Source of the DNA: Anabaena sphaerica FACHB-251 | Lineage (GTDB): Bacteria; Cyanobacteriota; Cyanobacteriia; Cyanobacteriales; Nostocaceae | NCBI RefSeq assembly: GCF_014696825.1 | Contig: NZ_JACJQU010000010.1 | Coordinates: 121,037 to 185,036 of the forward strand | Direction: 5' to 3' | DNA: 64,000 nt | In this document: piece after piece, positions 10,038 through 18,166 of the stretch | Numbering within the stretch: position 1 is the first letter of the stretch | How the letters are laid out: every line of letters starts with the position of its first letter | Program-made: the position numbers and the translations under genes | The notes under the pieces: generated by a model | What the model saw: only the letters and a program-made list of their open reading frames with translations | Told to the model about the DNA's origin: nothing | The model's database searches: none

Positions 10038-10226
10038 TCAACTACCCTGATAAATCCATTCCCTTCCTGCCTTTTCTGCGGCTTCTGGGGTGTAATAAAG
10101 TTTACGTTCACCGAAAACTTCACCACCGGAGCTAATTAAGCGGAACTGCCAACAATCGGATTCAGTGTAAAATACTAATAAAGTGACATCCCCAATCCCA
10201 GTAACTAAATGAACTTTGCTAGACAT
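10038..10226 (-). CDS. Small hypothetical protein, 62 residues
   Basis: A short frame starting MSSKVHLVTGIGD, with a beta-rich body and a C-terminal helix containing TPEAAEKAGREW. It lies 14 nt downstream of the gene at 10241-10555 on the same strand, which suggests a two-gene operon. I recognise no function; paired short genes of this kind are common on cyanobacterial plasmids. Confidence 0.6.
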   Translation of the reverse strand: MSSKVHLVTGIGDVTLLVFYTESDCWQFRLISSGGEVFGERKLYYTPEAAEKAGREWIYQGS

Positions 10227-10240
10227 GATGATTTTGGTGT

Positions 10241-10555
10241 TTAATCAGCAGAACCAATACCAAGACCGTGAAGACAATCATTAACATCTTGTAACTCAGC
10301 ACCACAGTAATAGTATTGTTTATCTCTGAGGTTTACCAAATAAAATCCAGCCTTTCCGCCATTAATTCGGAACAGTTCAATCATTATTTTCTGGGGACTT
10401 AACCCAAAACGGTGTAATCTTTCTTCTAAAACAAGGTTAACTGGTACATTCTTGGGATTATAAAAAACACTGTCCCCTGGTTTAAAATACCATGTTGTCC
10501 CTTCGCGCTTCACAATCAGATAATGTAAAGGATGGATGATACTGGTGGTGGACAT
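10241..10555 (-). CDS. Hypothetical protein, 104 residues
   Basis: The protein is beta-rich, with segments such as HYLIVKREGTTWYFKPGD and FYLVNLRDKQYYYCGAE, and no signal peptide. It is followed at 14 nt by the 62-residue gene on the same strand. The 188 nt before its start, up to 10743, carry no supported gene. Family unknown to me. Confidence 0.6.
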   Translation of the reverse strand: MSTTSIIHPLHYLIVKREGTTWYFKPGDSVFYNPKNVPVNLVLEERLHRFGLSPQKIMIELFRINGGKAGFYLVNLRDKQYYYCGAELQDVNDCLHGLGIGSAD

Positions 10556-10743
10556 AAGCTAAACTTTTAATAGATGGTGAAGAAAGCCCCTAGTCGCCAT
10601 CTAGGAGCGTGATTGTAAATTGCTTTTGAATGGTTGTTAACTGCAAGGACTGTGTACAATTTCTATTCAATGGTGTTAAAATACTTTAACTTAAGTAAGA
10701 CCTACTCTCGTTATCAAACTATTAAAATGCTTATGTTTGATTG

Positions 10744-12080
10744 TCAAACTAAAACAGCTTTTAGTAATTCTTCAAACAAGGGATTGCCAAAACTCATAAA
10801 TCGTATAGAAGGCATTTCATCAAAAACATTAGGGTAAAAAGTAACCGTGTAATTCTGCTCTTTATAAGTAAGTAGCCAAATACCCTCAGTCCTTCTCTCA
10901 AACTGCACACCATTGTCTTTTAAAATGGCTGAAGATGTAAATAACTGTTCAATTGTTTCTGGTGTAAAGGGAGTAGGAGAAATGGGTTTTTTAATTTCCG
11001 CTAGATCGGCATCCAAATCCATTGCTACCATCTCCTCAATTGCTAGACGAGGGGGTGGGGTGTTTAATACCGAATCAAATTCAGACATTAAAACATCTTC
11101 TTCCTCTGGGTCTGCACTCATAGCCGCTTGTTCAATAAAGGTTGAATAGGAATTGATTTTAAACAAAAATCTAAGCAACCGGGATGTTCATGAATATTGG
11201 CAAGTTGAGTAAATGCTGACTGTTCTTTTTCTCTATCTTCTATAGAGATAGTTGATGGTTCTGGTTTTATTTCCGGTTCTGATTCTGGTTGTACTTCTTG
11301 TTCAATGAATTCTCTTTTTGTCAGAGGTCTAGAGTCAAATTCAGCCTGAACATTCCAATTAGGTTTAGTAGCAGGAGCGTAACGTAACAGCTTTTTCTGT
11401 ACCGCTTCTGGAACATCAAATACTCGCACATTAGGCGATATGTCATACCAAAGTTGCTCAAACCTAGCTACTTCTTCCTCAACTCTATCTAGTTCTCTTC
11501 CTCCTTCCCAAGAACAATAAACATGAAATGATTCTACATTTCTCTCCCAGCCACCAATAGATTCATTATTAGAACCGTTAAATGCTAATTTATCGCCTTT
11601 TTTATCAGTAAAAATGCCAACTTTCTCATGAAATATATGCTGTGGGTCTAATTGCTGTGAACTCTCTTCTGGTAGCCCATTTTCTTTTAGAGGAATAGCA
11701 ATTTTAATATCGAGATATTGATTTTGAATTAACCAACTCAGAATTTCAAAGTGTTTAAGTTGGGCAAAGTTTTCTGGAGGTTTTAAGTCCGCATCTAGCC
11801 GAGATATTAATGCTTCTCTTAGTTCATATCCCTGTTGAATTGCTTGTAAATCCTGTGGGCTAAACTGACAGCCCATAATTAACCGCATTCGTCCCTCGTT
11901 GTGCAACATTGCGCCCAAACCACGAGCAACTTTACTCAAAATAACACTGCTAAAAAAACCTGCTTTGCGGTCATACTGGATGGCACACTCTAAAGCAGGA
12001 ATGTAGAAATCAGCAATTGTGTTGTGGGTATTGCTGGAGTAACTAATTTTCCAAGGATATTCACGTAAAATTTTCGGCAT
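10744..12080 (-). pseudogene. PLD-type SNF2-like helicase with deleted core
   Basis: Reading from 12080 down, the first 250 residues match the N-terminal phospholipase-D-like nuclease domain of large defence-island helicases (HEKVGIFTDKKGDKLAFNGS is the HxK-type motif; FEQLWYDISPNVRVFDVP is the usual exit from the domain). The expected Walker A and DEAH helicase blocks are absent. Near 11170 the frame shifts into one that reads FIEQAAMSADPEEED and then the C-terminal tail to 10744. The intact family has roughly 1000 residues, so several hundred residues have been removed and the two ends joined out of frame. Whether the PLD fragment (11118-12080) is still made is unknown. Confidence 0.75.
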
Positions 12081-12225
12081 ATTATGTGGTTATTTTTGCC
12101 TCGATCAATTTTTTTATAACTTTTAAGCGAAGATAAAATACTGTTACTACAAGCTAACGTTCACATCAAATTTTAGCAAATAAATACTACAATGATTGAA
12201 GAAGCAATCATTTGGTGTAATTGTG

Positions 12226-12498
12226 ATGCAATCAATTTTCTGGAGTGTAGAAGAAGTAGCTATTCGAGCTAAACAGTTTTATGAAAACGGTATTCGTCAA
12301 AATGTCGAGTATGGTGACAATATTGGTAAGATGATTGTGATTGATGCAGAAACGGGTGAATATGGAATTGATCCAACTGGTGTAGAGACAGCGTTAAAGT
12401 TAAAACAGAAAAACCCTAATGCTAGATTGTTTACTATACGGATTGGTTACGATGTTGCTGTAAGTTTTGGTGGTGCAATGGAGCGTACATCTGAATGA
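12226..12498 (+). CDS. Hypothetical protein paired with an aspartic protease, 90 residues
   Basis: The ATG at 12226 gives MQSIFWSVEEVAIRAKQF; a TTG 30 nt upstream is less likely. The protein is small, soluble and mixed alpha/beta. Its stop overlaps the start of the next gene by 4 nt (12495-12498), so the two form a tight pair. The size, the order and the overlap resemble a toxin-antitoxin or similar two-gene module, but I know of no demonstrated role. Confidence 0.6.
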   Translation: MQSIFWSVEEVAIRAKQFYENGIRQNVEYGDNIGKMIVIDAETGEYGIDPTGVETALKLKQKNPNARLFTIRIGYDVAVSFGGAMERTSE

Positions 12499-12860
12499 TT
12501 TATGGAAAAATTATTGATGGTAGGGCAATAATTCCAGTGGTTTTTCGTTTACCGTCGCAGCCAGATTTTAATTTAAATTTTGTCATTGATACTGGATTTA
12601 ATGACCATCTGACTTTACCACCACAGGCAGTTAGTGCGATGAATCTTCCCTTATATTCTAGTACCGAAGCTAGGTTAGCCGACGGTACTCAAGCTTTATT
12701 ATCTATACATTTGGCAACAATTGTATGGGACGGTATAGAGAGATTAGTTCCAGTTTTAGCTGCTGGCTATAAACCTTTACTGGGAACTTCTCTGATGGCA
12801 GGATATCATTTAGAAATTGATTTTCAAGATAATGGTTTAGTTTCATTAGAAAAACTCTAA
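12495..12860 (+). CDS. Clan AA (retropepsin-like) aspartic protease
   Basis: A 121-residue protein with the retropepsin signature: the catalytic aspartate in FVIDTGFNDHLTLP (D-T-G triad near residue 33) and the later hydrophobic-hydrophobic-Gly element LLGTSLMAGYHLEIDF near 95. Such proteins act as dimers, each chain giving one aspartate. Bacterial members are often encoded beside a small partner, as here with the 90-residue gene that overlaps it. Substrate unknown. Confidence 0.8.
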   Translation: MIYGKIIDGRAIIPVVFRLPSQPDFNLNFVIDTGFNDHLTLPPQAVSAMNLPLYSSTEARLADGTQALLSIHLATIVWDGIERLVPVLAAGYKPLLGTSLMAGYHLEIDFQDNGLVSLEKL

Positions 12861-13069
12861 TCGAGTAGTTACAATTGTAGTCAAATATAAATTTTGGAAA
12901 AATTGCTATTTTCAAACATGTTTGGTAGTAGAAGCATCTTGCTTCCTGGTTGATGAACAAAAACCCTGAACAACAACTCCGGTTGATGAACAACCTTAAC
13001 CAGGCTTAATCATAAAATAATACAAACGCGGGCAAGATGCCCGCACTACAATTACAATTAAAAAAATTA
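12861..13069. other. Intergenic region with GC-rich hairpin
   Basis: About 210 nt between convergent genes. It holds two near-repeats of GGTTGATGAACAA and, at 13027-13043, the palindrome GCGGGCAAGATGCCCGC, a common intergenic hairpin in cyanobacteria that could end transcription from either side. No gene seen. Confidence 0.5.
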
Positions 13070-13555
13070 TCAAAACAGGCTCATTTGTCCCCCTTCATTT
13101 AAGGGTAACTCAGTCTGAACGTAAGAGACTTTGGCTTTAATTTCATCCATAGCTAACCACAAATCTAACAAAGCTTTTTCTTCGGGAATGCGTTTCTTCT
13201 CATCACCAATGCGGGGAATTACTTTCAACGCTACTTCAAATGTCCGCATGAATAAATCATTGCTGACTAAGCCTGTATTTTTCAAAAATCTGCGGACTGG
13301 TTCTGTATTTCCTTCTTCTTGGTAAAGGGTAATAATTGCGTGCAGTCCATCTACTAAATATCTGGCAGAAAATTCAGTATCAATCACTGAGAAGGCGCGT
13401 TTTTTCAGGCGTTGTTCTGGGGTAAGTAATTTACAAGAACCGCTTCCAGAATCGAGTAATTTATGTTTTTTCACCAAATCAGAAACATCAAAACCACCGA
13501 CTGCTAAAGCCAGTAGAATTTGGTTGGCAATATTATGATTTGAGAAAAAATCTGT
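13070..13555 (-). pseudogene. C-terminal fragment, probably of a DUF1156-type DNA methylase
   Basis: The frame is open from 13555 to the stop at 13070 but has no convincing start, and a stop precedes it at 13556-13558, so it looks like the tail of a larger protein. The fragment begins near NQILLALAVGGFDVSDL and ends in LPLNEGGQMSLF, a short tail of the kind seen on nucleic-acid enzymes. From family memory it resembles the end of the DUF1156 anti-phage methylases that travel with PLD helicases, which fits the helicase remnant at 10744-12080. The family call is tentative. Confidence 0.4.
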
Positions 13556-13573
13556 CTACCTACTAGGTAAAAG

Positions 13574-13634
13574 CTGATTACTGATTACTGATTACTGATT
13601 ACTGATTACTGATTACTGATTACTGATTACTGAT
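13574..13634. repeat. Heptanucleotide tandem repeat (CTGATTA)n
   Basis: About 8.7 copies of the 7-nt unit CTGATTA. Short tandem heptamers of this kind are characteristic of heterocyst-forming cyanobacteria. It lies just downstream of the recombinase gene. Confidence 0.9.
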
Positions 13635-13644
13635 AGCTGAATAC

Positions 13645-14610
13645 TTACACCAAATCTTCCAACAAAGCAGTAATTTTCCCCTGGGCTTTAGTGCGGTTAT
13701 CATCATAAATCATTAAAGTATTCAGATTGGCATGGCGGCTCAACTTCTGCACACTCCTAACATCTCCACCACTAGCATCCAAAGCCGCCGTCACCGATGA
13801 ATGTCTAATTTTATGGGGGCTGACAACTTTAGAAATCCCCGCCACACTAGCAATCTTCACCACAATTTTGCGAATACCATCCCCCGTCAGCCGATGTCCG
13901 TAGTGAGGTCGCAAAGAAATAAACAACGGTTGCTTGATATCTAATTCCTTCCTTGTCCACAACCAATCTTGCAAAGCATCGCAAGTTTTAGGATGCAAAT
14001 CAACATTTTCCTTCTGAGTTCCCTTACCCTTACCCAAAATACTCAAAGTCCGTAATTCTAGATCCAAATCCTCAATATTACAGTGAGAAACTTCCTCCCG
14101 TCGCAGAGCATTAGCCCACAATAACCGCAGCAGTGCATAATCCCGTTTACCTTTAATAGTTTCCCGGTCTGGTATCGACAGCATTTTTCTAAAAGCTTCA
14201 GGAGTAATACCCGAAGTATCTCGGTAAGGTTGAATTTTCTCACTCTTGATATCAGCTAACGTCCAATCACACTTACCCACCTTATAAGCATAGTTAACTA
14301 ACGCCTTAATTGCAGCCAAGCGGCGGTTAACAGTAGCTTCCTTCAAACCCAAATCAACCAACTCTGCCTTGTAGCGCAAAACCAGCGTTACAGCCGAGTA
14401 CCTATCCATTTGCAGAAATTGTCCCACCAAAGCGGGAGTTGGTTGTTGACCGCACACAGACAGGAAAAATTTATTTAAATCTTTAGCGTATTCATGACGG
14501 GTATTTTTATTACGCTTGCCCACCAACAATTCTGCCAACAAATCGCGTTCAGCGGTAATGGCAAAGGGGTTTACCTTAGCGAGTGAATTTGACTCATCAG
14601 GCGGCAGCAT
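13645..14610 (-). CDS. Tyrosine recombinase (XerC/D or plasmid integrase type)
   Basis: A 321-residue site-specific recombinase. The N-terminal SAM-like core-binding domain covers roughly residues 20-120 and the catalytic domain follows. The catalytic residues are visible: Arg in LRREEVSHC, His-x-x-Arg in SPHKIRHS, the second His in LSRHANLNT and the nucleophilic Tyr in LMIYDDNR. The length suits a Xer-like enzyme rather than a phage integrase with an arm-binding domain. A 13-6-13 inverted repeat lies one base before its start codon and could be its target or its operator. It may resolve plasmid multimers. Confidence 0.9.
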   Translation of the reverse strand: MLPPDESNSLAKVNPFAITAERDLLAELLVGKRNKNTRHEYAKDLNKFFLSVCGQQPTPALVGQFLQMDRYSAVTLVLRYKAELVDLGLKEATVNRRLAAIKALVNYAYKVGKCDWTLADIKSEKIQPYRDTSGITPEAFRKMLSIPDRETIKGKRDYALLRLLWANALRREEVSHCNIEDLDLELRTLSILGKGKGTQKENVDLHPKTCDALQDWLWTRKELDIKQPLFISLRPHYGHRLTGDGIRKIVVKIASVAGISKVVSPHKIRHSSVTAALDASGGDVRSVQKLSRHANLNTLMIYDDNRTKAQGKITALLEDLV

Positions 14611-14611
14611 A

Positions 14612-14643
14612 TAATTATCGAAAACATCTCTTTTCGATAATTA
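14612..14643. repeat. 13-6-13 perfect inverted repeat at the recombinase start
   Basis: Arms TAATTATCGAAAA (14612-14624) and TTTTCGATAATTA (14631-14643) are exact inverse complements around the 6-nt centre CATCTC. This geometry matches core sites of tyrosine recombinases (two 11-13 nt arms around a 6-8 nt crossover). It lies directly before the recombinase ATG, so it could also be an operator for autoregulation. Confidence 0.65.
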
Positions 14644-14995
14644 CTTTAGCATTGATCTGCCTGACCTACCAGCCAGTTTCCCCTTGATAGCCACCGAGGT
14701 ATGTGCAGAATGGGACACGTTGTAAAGATATGTTAAGCAGATGTTTGAAACCATTGATTTTACGTTGTTTCAATATGGGGTAAAGACAAGATGTGACCAA
14801 AAACCTGCAAGATGATTTGAGAAGGCTTGATTTTACGTTGTAAATAACGGCTTTTTTGACTCGAAAGTAACATCAAAACCAGACAGGGCAGGCGTTTCCA
14901 GACCATCTTGCAGAAAATTACTCAAATCTCGGCTTCATACCGAAAAGGAGTAACCCACAATTGCTGTCAACTGTTAAGCAGCTTTTATAATTCTC
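14644..14995. other. Intergenic region between divergent genes
   Basis: About 350 nt without a supported gene. TTGATTTTACGTTGT occurs twice (near 14756 and 14828), and CCAGACAGGG and CCAGACCATCTTGCAG near 14879-14914 form partial repeats. Promoters for the recombinase and the + strand gene should lie here. Confidence 0.4.
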
Positions 14996-15145
14996 ATGTC
15001 AAGAGCGGGCATCTTCCCGCTAGGTTTATACAAATTAAATGCACAACAGCTTCAACTTAGTACAGCAGAAAAATTTACGTTGGCAAAATACAAGCAAAGA
15101 AATTTACCATTTCCGTTACAATATTCGATATCAAGCACAGATATC

Positions 15146-15700
15146 ATGACTATCAAGAAAACCCCGCCCAGCGAGATGATCCGCGTGCCAACTGTACTAA
15201 TTTCTGTAGTACGGCAACTATCAAAAATCCACCGCAAAGGACACACAACGGCGTTACTGGAAGCGTTACAGGAAGTGATAGCACAGTTTGATAGCAGTGT
15301 GGAATTACCAGTTACCGAGTTACAGCAGGTGGAGGAGAAGCTAGAATCACTCTCTACTCACCTTTGTAAACAAGATGAACTGCTGGCCAGTAAATTGGAA
15401 ACTTTAGCTAGGCACTTGGAGAAAATAGAGCGATCGCTTGCTTCTGGCAGATACAGTGGTGGTAACTCTAGACAACGGCGTTCAGCGTATCCATACCAAT
15501 ATCAGCAACCAGTAGAAATCAATTCTTTTGCACCGGAGAACTTAGCCATGCGGTTAGGGGTGACAAAACAGAGTTTGATAAATGAATGGGAAACCAAAAG
15601 CGAAAAGGAATTTATTAGCTGGTCTAGGAATCGTGACCCTAGCAGTTTAGGATGGAAATTTCAGGTTAGTGATGGGTTGTTTTATCCGGTGAAGCAATAG
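15146..15700 (+). CDS. Plasmid-type coiled-coil DNA-associated protein, unknown function
   Basis: The frame is open from 14996, but the ATG at 15146, giving MTIKKTPPSEMIRVP, fits the start I associate with this cyanobacterial plasmid family; the upstream 50 codons look non-coding. The protein of 184 residues has an N-terminal helical region with IRVPTVLISVVRQLSKIHRKG, a coiled coil near 55-100 (LQQVEEKLESLSTHL), a basic Gly/Ser/Arg linker, and a C-terminal helix-turn-helix-like part (LAMRLGVTKQSLINEW). A role in partition or regulation is plausible but not shown. Confidence 0.6.
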   Translation: MTIKKTPPSEMIRVPTVLISVVRQLSKIHRKGHTTALLEALQEVIAQFDSSVELPVTELQQVEEKLESLSTHLCKQDELLASKLETLARHLEKIERSLASGRYSGGNSRQRRSAYPYQYQQPVEINSFAPENLAMRLGVTKQSLINEWETKSEKEFISWSRNRDPSSLGWKFQVSDGLFYPVKQ

Positions 15701-15722
15701 TAAATAATATTAATTTAATAAG

Positions 15723-15863
15723 TCTCATCAAACGCCAAGGCTTTCAGAACTAGAAATTTTACGTGACCGTGTTTTGTCTGAACTGAAGTTGGGTAACCAA
15801 ACATCTGGGTATAAAACTGCTCATAAGGCTCTCAATCGTTTCATTGCTGAACTAACCAGCTAG
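15723..15863 (+). pseudogene. C-terminal gene fragment
   Basis: A 46-codon frame without a start reads SELEILRDRVLSELKLG and ends NRFIAELTS before TAG at 15861-15863. The composition looks like a real helical protein tail rather than random sequence. No N-terminal part is present upstream, where stops intervene, so I treat it as a remnant. Confidence 0.35.
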
Positions 15864-16757
15864 TATCCTGCTTTTCCGAATTCGCCAACAGTGTCTTTGC
15901 TATATCTATATCTATCTACGCCAGCTTTGCAGAACGTAGCCAAGGAATGCACGAATCTCTTCGGGAAGCCACCATCAACTCAACCTAAATCCGCCGTTTT
16001 TTTGTTAAGCAATATTTCGCCAACGGTATCCGGTAATCAGGTGACTGGGGAATACTGTGGGAGTGGAGAATGGGTAAGGCGATCGCCTTAAATCTGTAGG
16101 ACTTGCAAAGGCAGGAATATTAAACGGGAGCAGCGCGATTTTGTGAGGTGCTTAAATTTCGGGTGCTAAATCACCTATTTAGGGGTGCGATAGCGAAGCG
16201 CTGCTGCAAGCAGATCGCGGCAGAAAATGTGTTTTTATTGAGAATTAGGCAATTTAATTGAGAATTAAAACCCGATCTAACAAAATCGCATCGCTCCCTA
16301 TTAAATATTAAACTATACGGTTTAGTTTCTCATAGTAAATACTTATCTCCTCCAACTTAAGTTGAAATTAACTTATCAAAGTTGCCTTGTATAAGTTAAG
16401 TAAAGTAAGCAAACTAGAATTGTGAAGTAATTTCATTTATAGATAAATCCCAATGCTGAATAAACATTTTGCAATTACTCTTTTCGGGAATGAATGTCTT
16501 CATTTGAATAGTTAAGTTTAGGGTGAGGCTAAAAAACGGTAAATCAAGGTTTTTGACAATTAGCTTTACAAAATTTTACAACCTGTCCAATTTTGCAGGT
16601 ATCTGATACTGTTGGCGAAAGTGTTACAACTAAGAGTTGCAACCACAAATTGAAGGCTTGAGCTTATGTAATCTTTTGAAATACAAAAATGTATTGCTTT
16701 TGCCAACGGTATCGTATCGGTATCTCGGTGGCTATCCTAAAAGATGAACTTAAAATA
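15864..16757. other. Long intergenic region before the enzyme operon
   Basis: About 890 nt with no gene I can support. It contains a HIP1-like palindromic patch near 16190-16225, the 59-nt regulatory block at 16357-16415, and a 20-codon frame (ATG 16453 to TAA 16515) that starts 37 nt after that block. A frame at 15891-16091 has poor coding character. The operon promoter is expected after 16357. Confidence 0.4.
16357..16415 (+). promoter_or_regulatory. Conserved 59-nt upstream element, copy A
   Basis: It aligns without gaps to 22809-22867 with about 50 of 59 positions identical. It opens with TTAAGTTGAAATTAACTTA, in which TAAGTT and AACTTA form a perfect inverted repeat around 6 nt, followed by AAAGTTGCCTTGT. 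The palindrome suggests the operator of a dimeric regulator. It lies about 340 nt before the first supported start of the enzyme operon. Confidence 0.6.
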
Positions 16758-17456
16758 ATGATTGAAGTCTTATCGTTTCTGACAGATAATAGCTCAAAAG
16801 CATCATTATTTGTAATCGCTATTAGTCGATTATTTTTATTTACCTTCAAGCTATTTTGGTATTTGCGAAAAGGCAGAAATCTACCTTTGCCTAAAACACT
16901 GCGTTCAGTGGAGGCTATGGAAAATTATATAACAGAATATAATCGATTAAATAAAGGTGCTTCTGTTCTTATTGAAATGAGTTATATGCGCTCTAAACTT
17001 GTGAATATACGTGGTTTTTACATACAAGATAGACTTATTGGAGGATATATGATAAAAGCAGGAACGGAACGAATTATTGCATCTGTTTCTGCTGAAGGAC
17101 GGTTATTATTAGAAGAAAGAGTTCCCCAGAAAAAATGTGCCGAGCTTGTGTGTTTATGGCTAGATTATAAAAATATAGAAGAAAAGAGATTATTAAAGTC
17201 ATGGATATTTTTATGCAGTTCCCTTGATGCACTTGTTTTTTCAACGCGTTACAATATTTCCTCCTTAATTATTGGCACTTATCATCCCCCACTTCAGAGG
17301 GAATGGAGTTGTAGGTATTCATGCCTTTACTCAGGTTCTAATTCTGTAAATGGCGCGTTATATCAAGTGTATAAGATATGCCACATCGATATCTTCCCTA
17401 GTCTTTATTGGTCACTAGGTTTTTTAAATTCTAATAAAAGAGAAGAAAGAAAATGA
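16758..17456 (+). CDS. Unknown membrane-anchored protein, first gene of enzyme operon
   Basis: I chose the ATG at 16758 (MIEVLSFLTDNSSKA); earlier in-frame codons are open but less likely. The 232-residue product has one hydrophobic segment near residues 15-37 (ASLFVIAISRLFLFTFKLFW), then a soluble domain with many cysteines. The pattern of the soluble part (GFYIQDRLIGGYMIKAG and later GTYHPPLQREWSCRYSCLY) faintly recalls an acyltransferase fold, but I cannot assign it. Its stop overlaps the next start by 4 nt, so it belongs with the di-iron protein and the cupin oxygenase that follow. Confidence 0.6.
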   Translation: MIEVLSFLTDNSSKASLFVIAISRLFLFTFKLFWYLRKGRNLPLPKTLRSVEAMENYITEYNRLNKGASVLIEMSYMRSKLVNIRGFYIQDRLIGGYMIKAGTERIIASVSAEGRLLLEERVPQKKCAELVCLWLDYKNIEEKRLLKSWIFLCSSLDALVFSTRYNISSLIIGTYHPPLQREWSCRYSCLYSGSNSVNGALYQVYKICHIDIFPSLYWSLGFLNSNKREERK

Positions 17457-18154
17457 AATTTACTGCATCTTTGTGTGAAGAAATTAAGAATAACTGGTTA
17501 ACAACCTTGCCTAAAATGCTATTTTGGGAGGCAATAACAAAAGAGAAAATTGATCGTTATGCCTATATTTGCTATCTGCTAACAACTCGAAGTTATACAA
17601 TGCGAAGCGCATTAATTCAATGCAGCACTATTTCTCATTTTCAATTTCATCACCGAAATCTTGTGCGCCCTTTTTTAAGACATGCTTATGAAGAAGAATC
17701 TCATTATATACTTGCTGAAAATGATCTCCTAAAACTGGGATTAAATCGGGAAACCATTGAGAAGTTTCCTGTACTTCCTGCGACAGAGGGATATATTGGT
17801 TTCATATTTAACCGTATTCAAAATGTTAGTCCTTATTGTTACTTTGGATATCTATTACAACTAGAGTTTATGACAATTAATATTGGCTCAACTGCACTAG
17901 AAAAAATCAGAAAATCTCTCCCTAATATGGAGCTAGGAGAACAATTTCTAGAGGTGCATATTAAGGAAGATTTAGAGCATGTTGATGATTTAACCACTCT
18001 TATTGAGCAGACAGTTAGGCAGGAAGATAAACGAATGAAGGAAGATATTCGTTACACTGCTTTAACGGCGAATAGCCTATGGATACTAATGATGGAAAAT
18101 GCTTATCAGTTTAGCCAAACACAAGAGTTTCGTCAGCTTATTAGAACAACCTGA
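17453..18154 (+). CDS. Haem-oxygenase-like di-iron protein (iron-containing redox enzyme family)
   Basis: A 233-residue all-helical protein with the ligand pattern of haem-oxygenase-like di-iron oxidases and oxygenases: Glu-x-x-His in YEEESHYILAEN (E81, H84), a mid-chain Glu in LLQLEFMTIN (E138), and His-x3-Asp-x2-His in HIKEDLEHVDD (H169, D173, H176). Members of this fold split C-C bonds, oxidise amines or desaturate small molecules or amino acids, often in natural-product pathways. The start overlaps the upstream gene by 4 nt, and a second iron oxygenase follows 12 nt downstream. Substrate unknown. Confidence 0.78.
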   Translation: MKFTASLCEEIKNNWLTTLPKMLFWEAITKEKIDRYAYICYLLTTRSYTMRSALIQCSTISHFQFHHRNLVRPFLRHAYEEESHYILAENDLLKLGLNRETIEKFPVLPATEGYIGFIFNRIQNVSPYCYFGYLLQLEFMTINIGSTALEKIRKSLPNMELGEQFLEVHIKEDLEHVDDLTTLIEQTVRQEDKRMKEDIRYTALTANSLWILMMENAYQFSQTQEFRQLIRTT

Positions 18155-18166
18155 ACCTGTTATTCG

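Noticed and set aside
15891..16091. A 66-residue frame in the intergenic region
   Set aside because: Poor coding composition and it ends in a HIP1-type repeat; no family seen.
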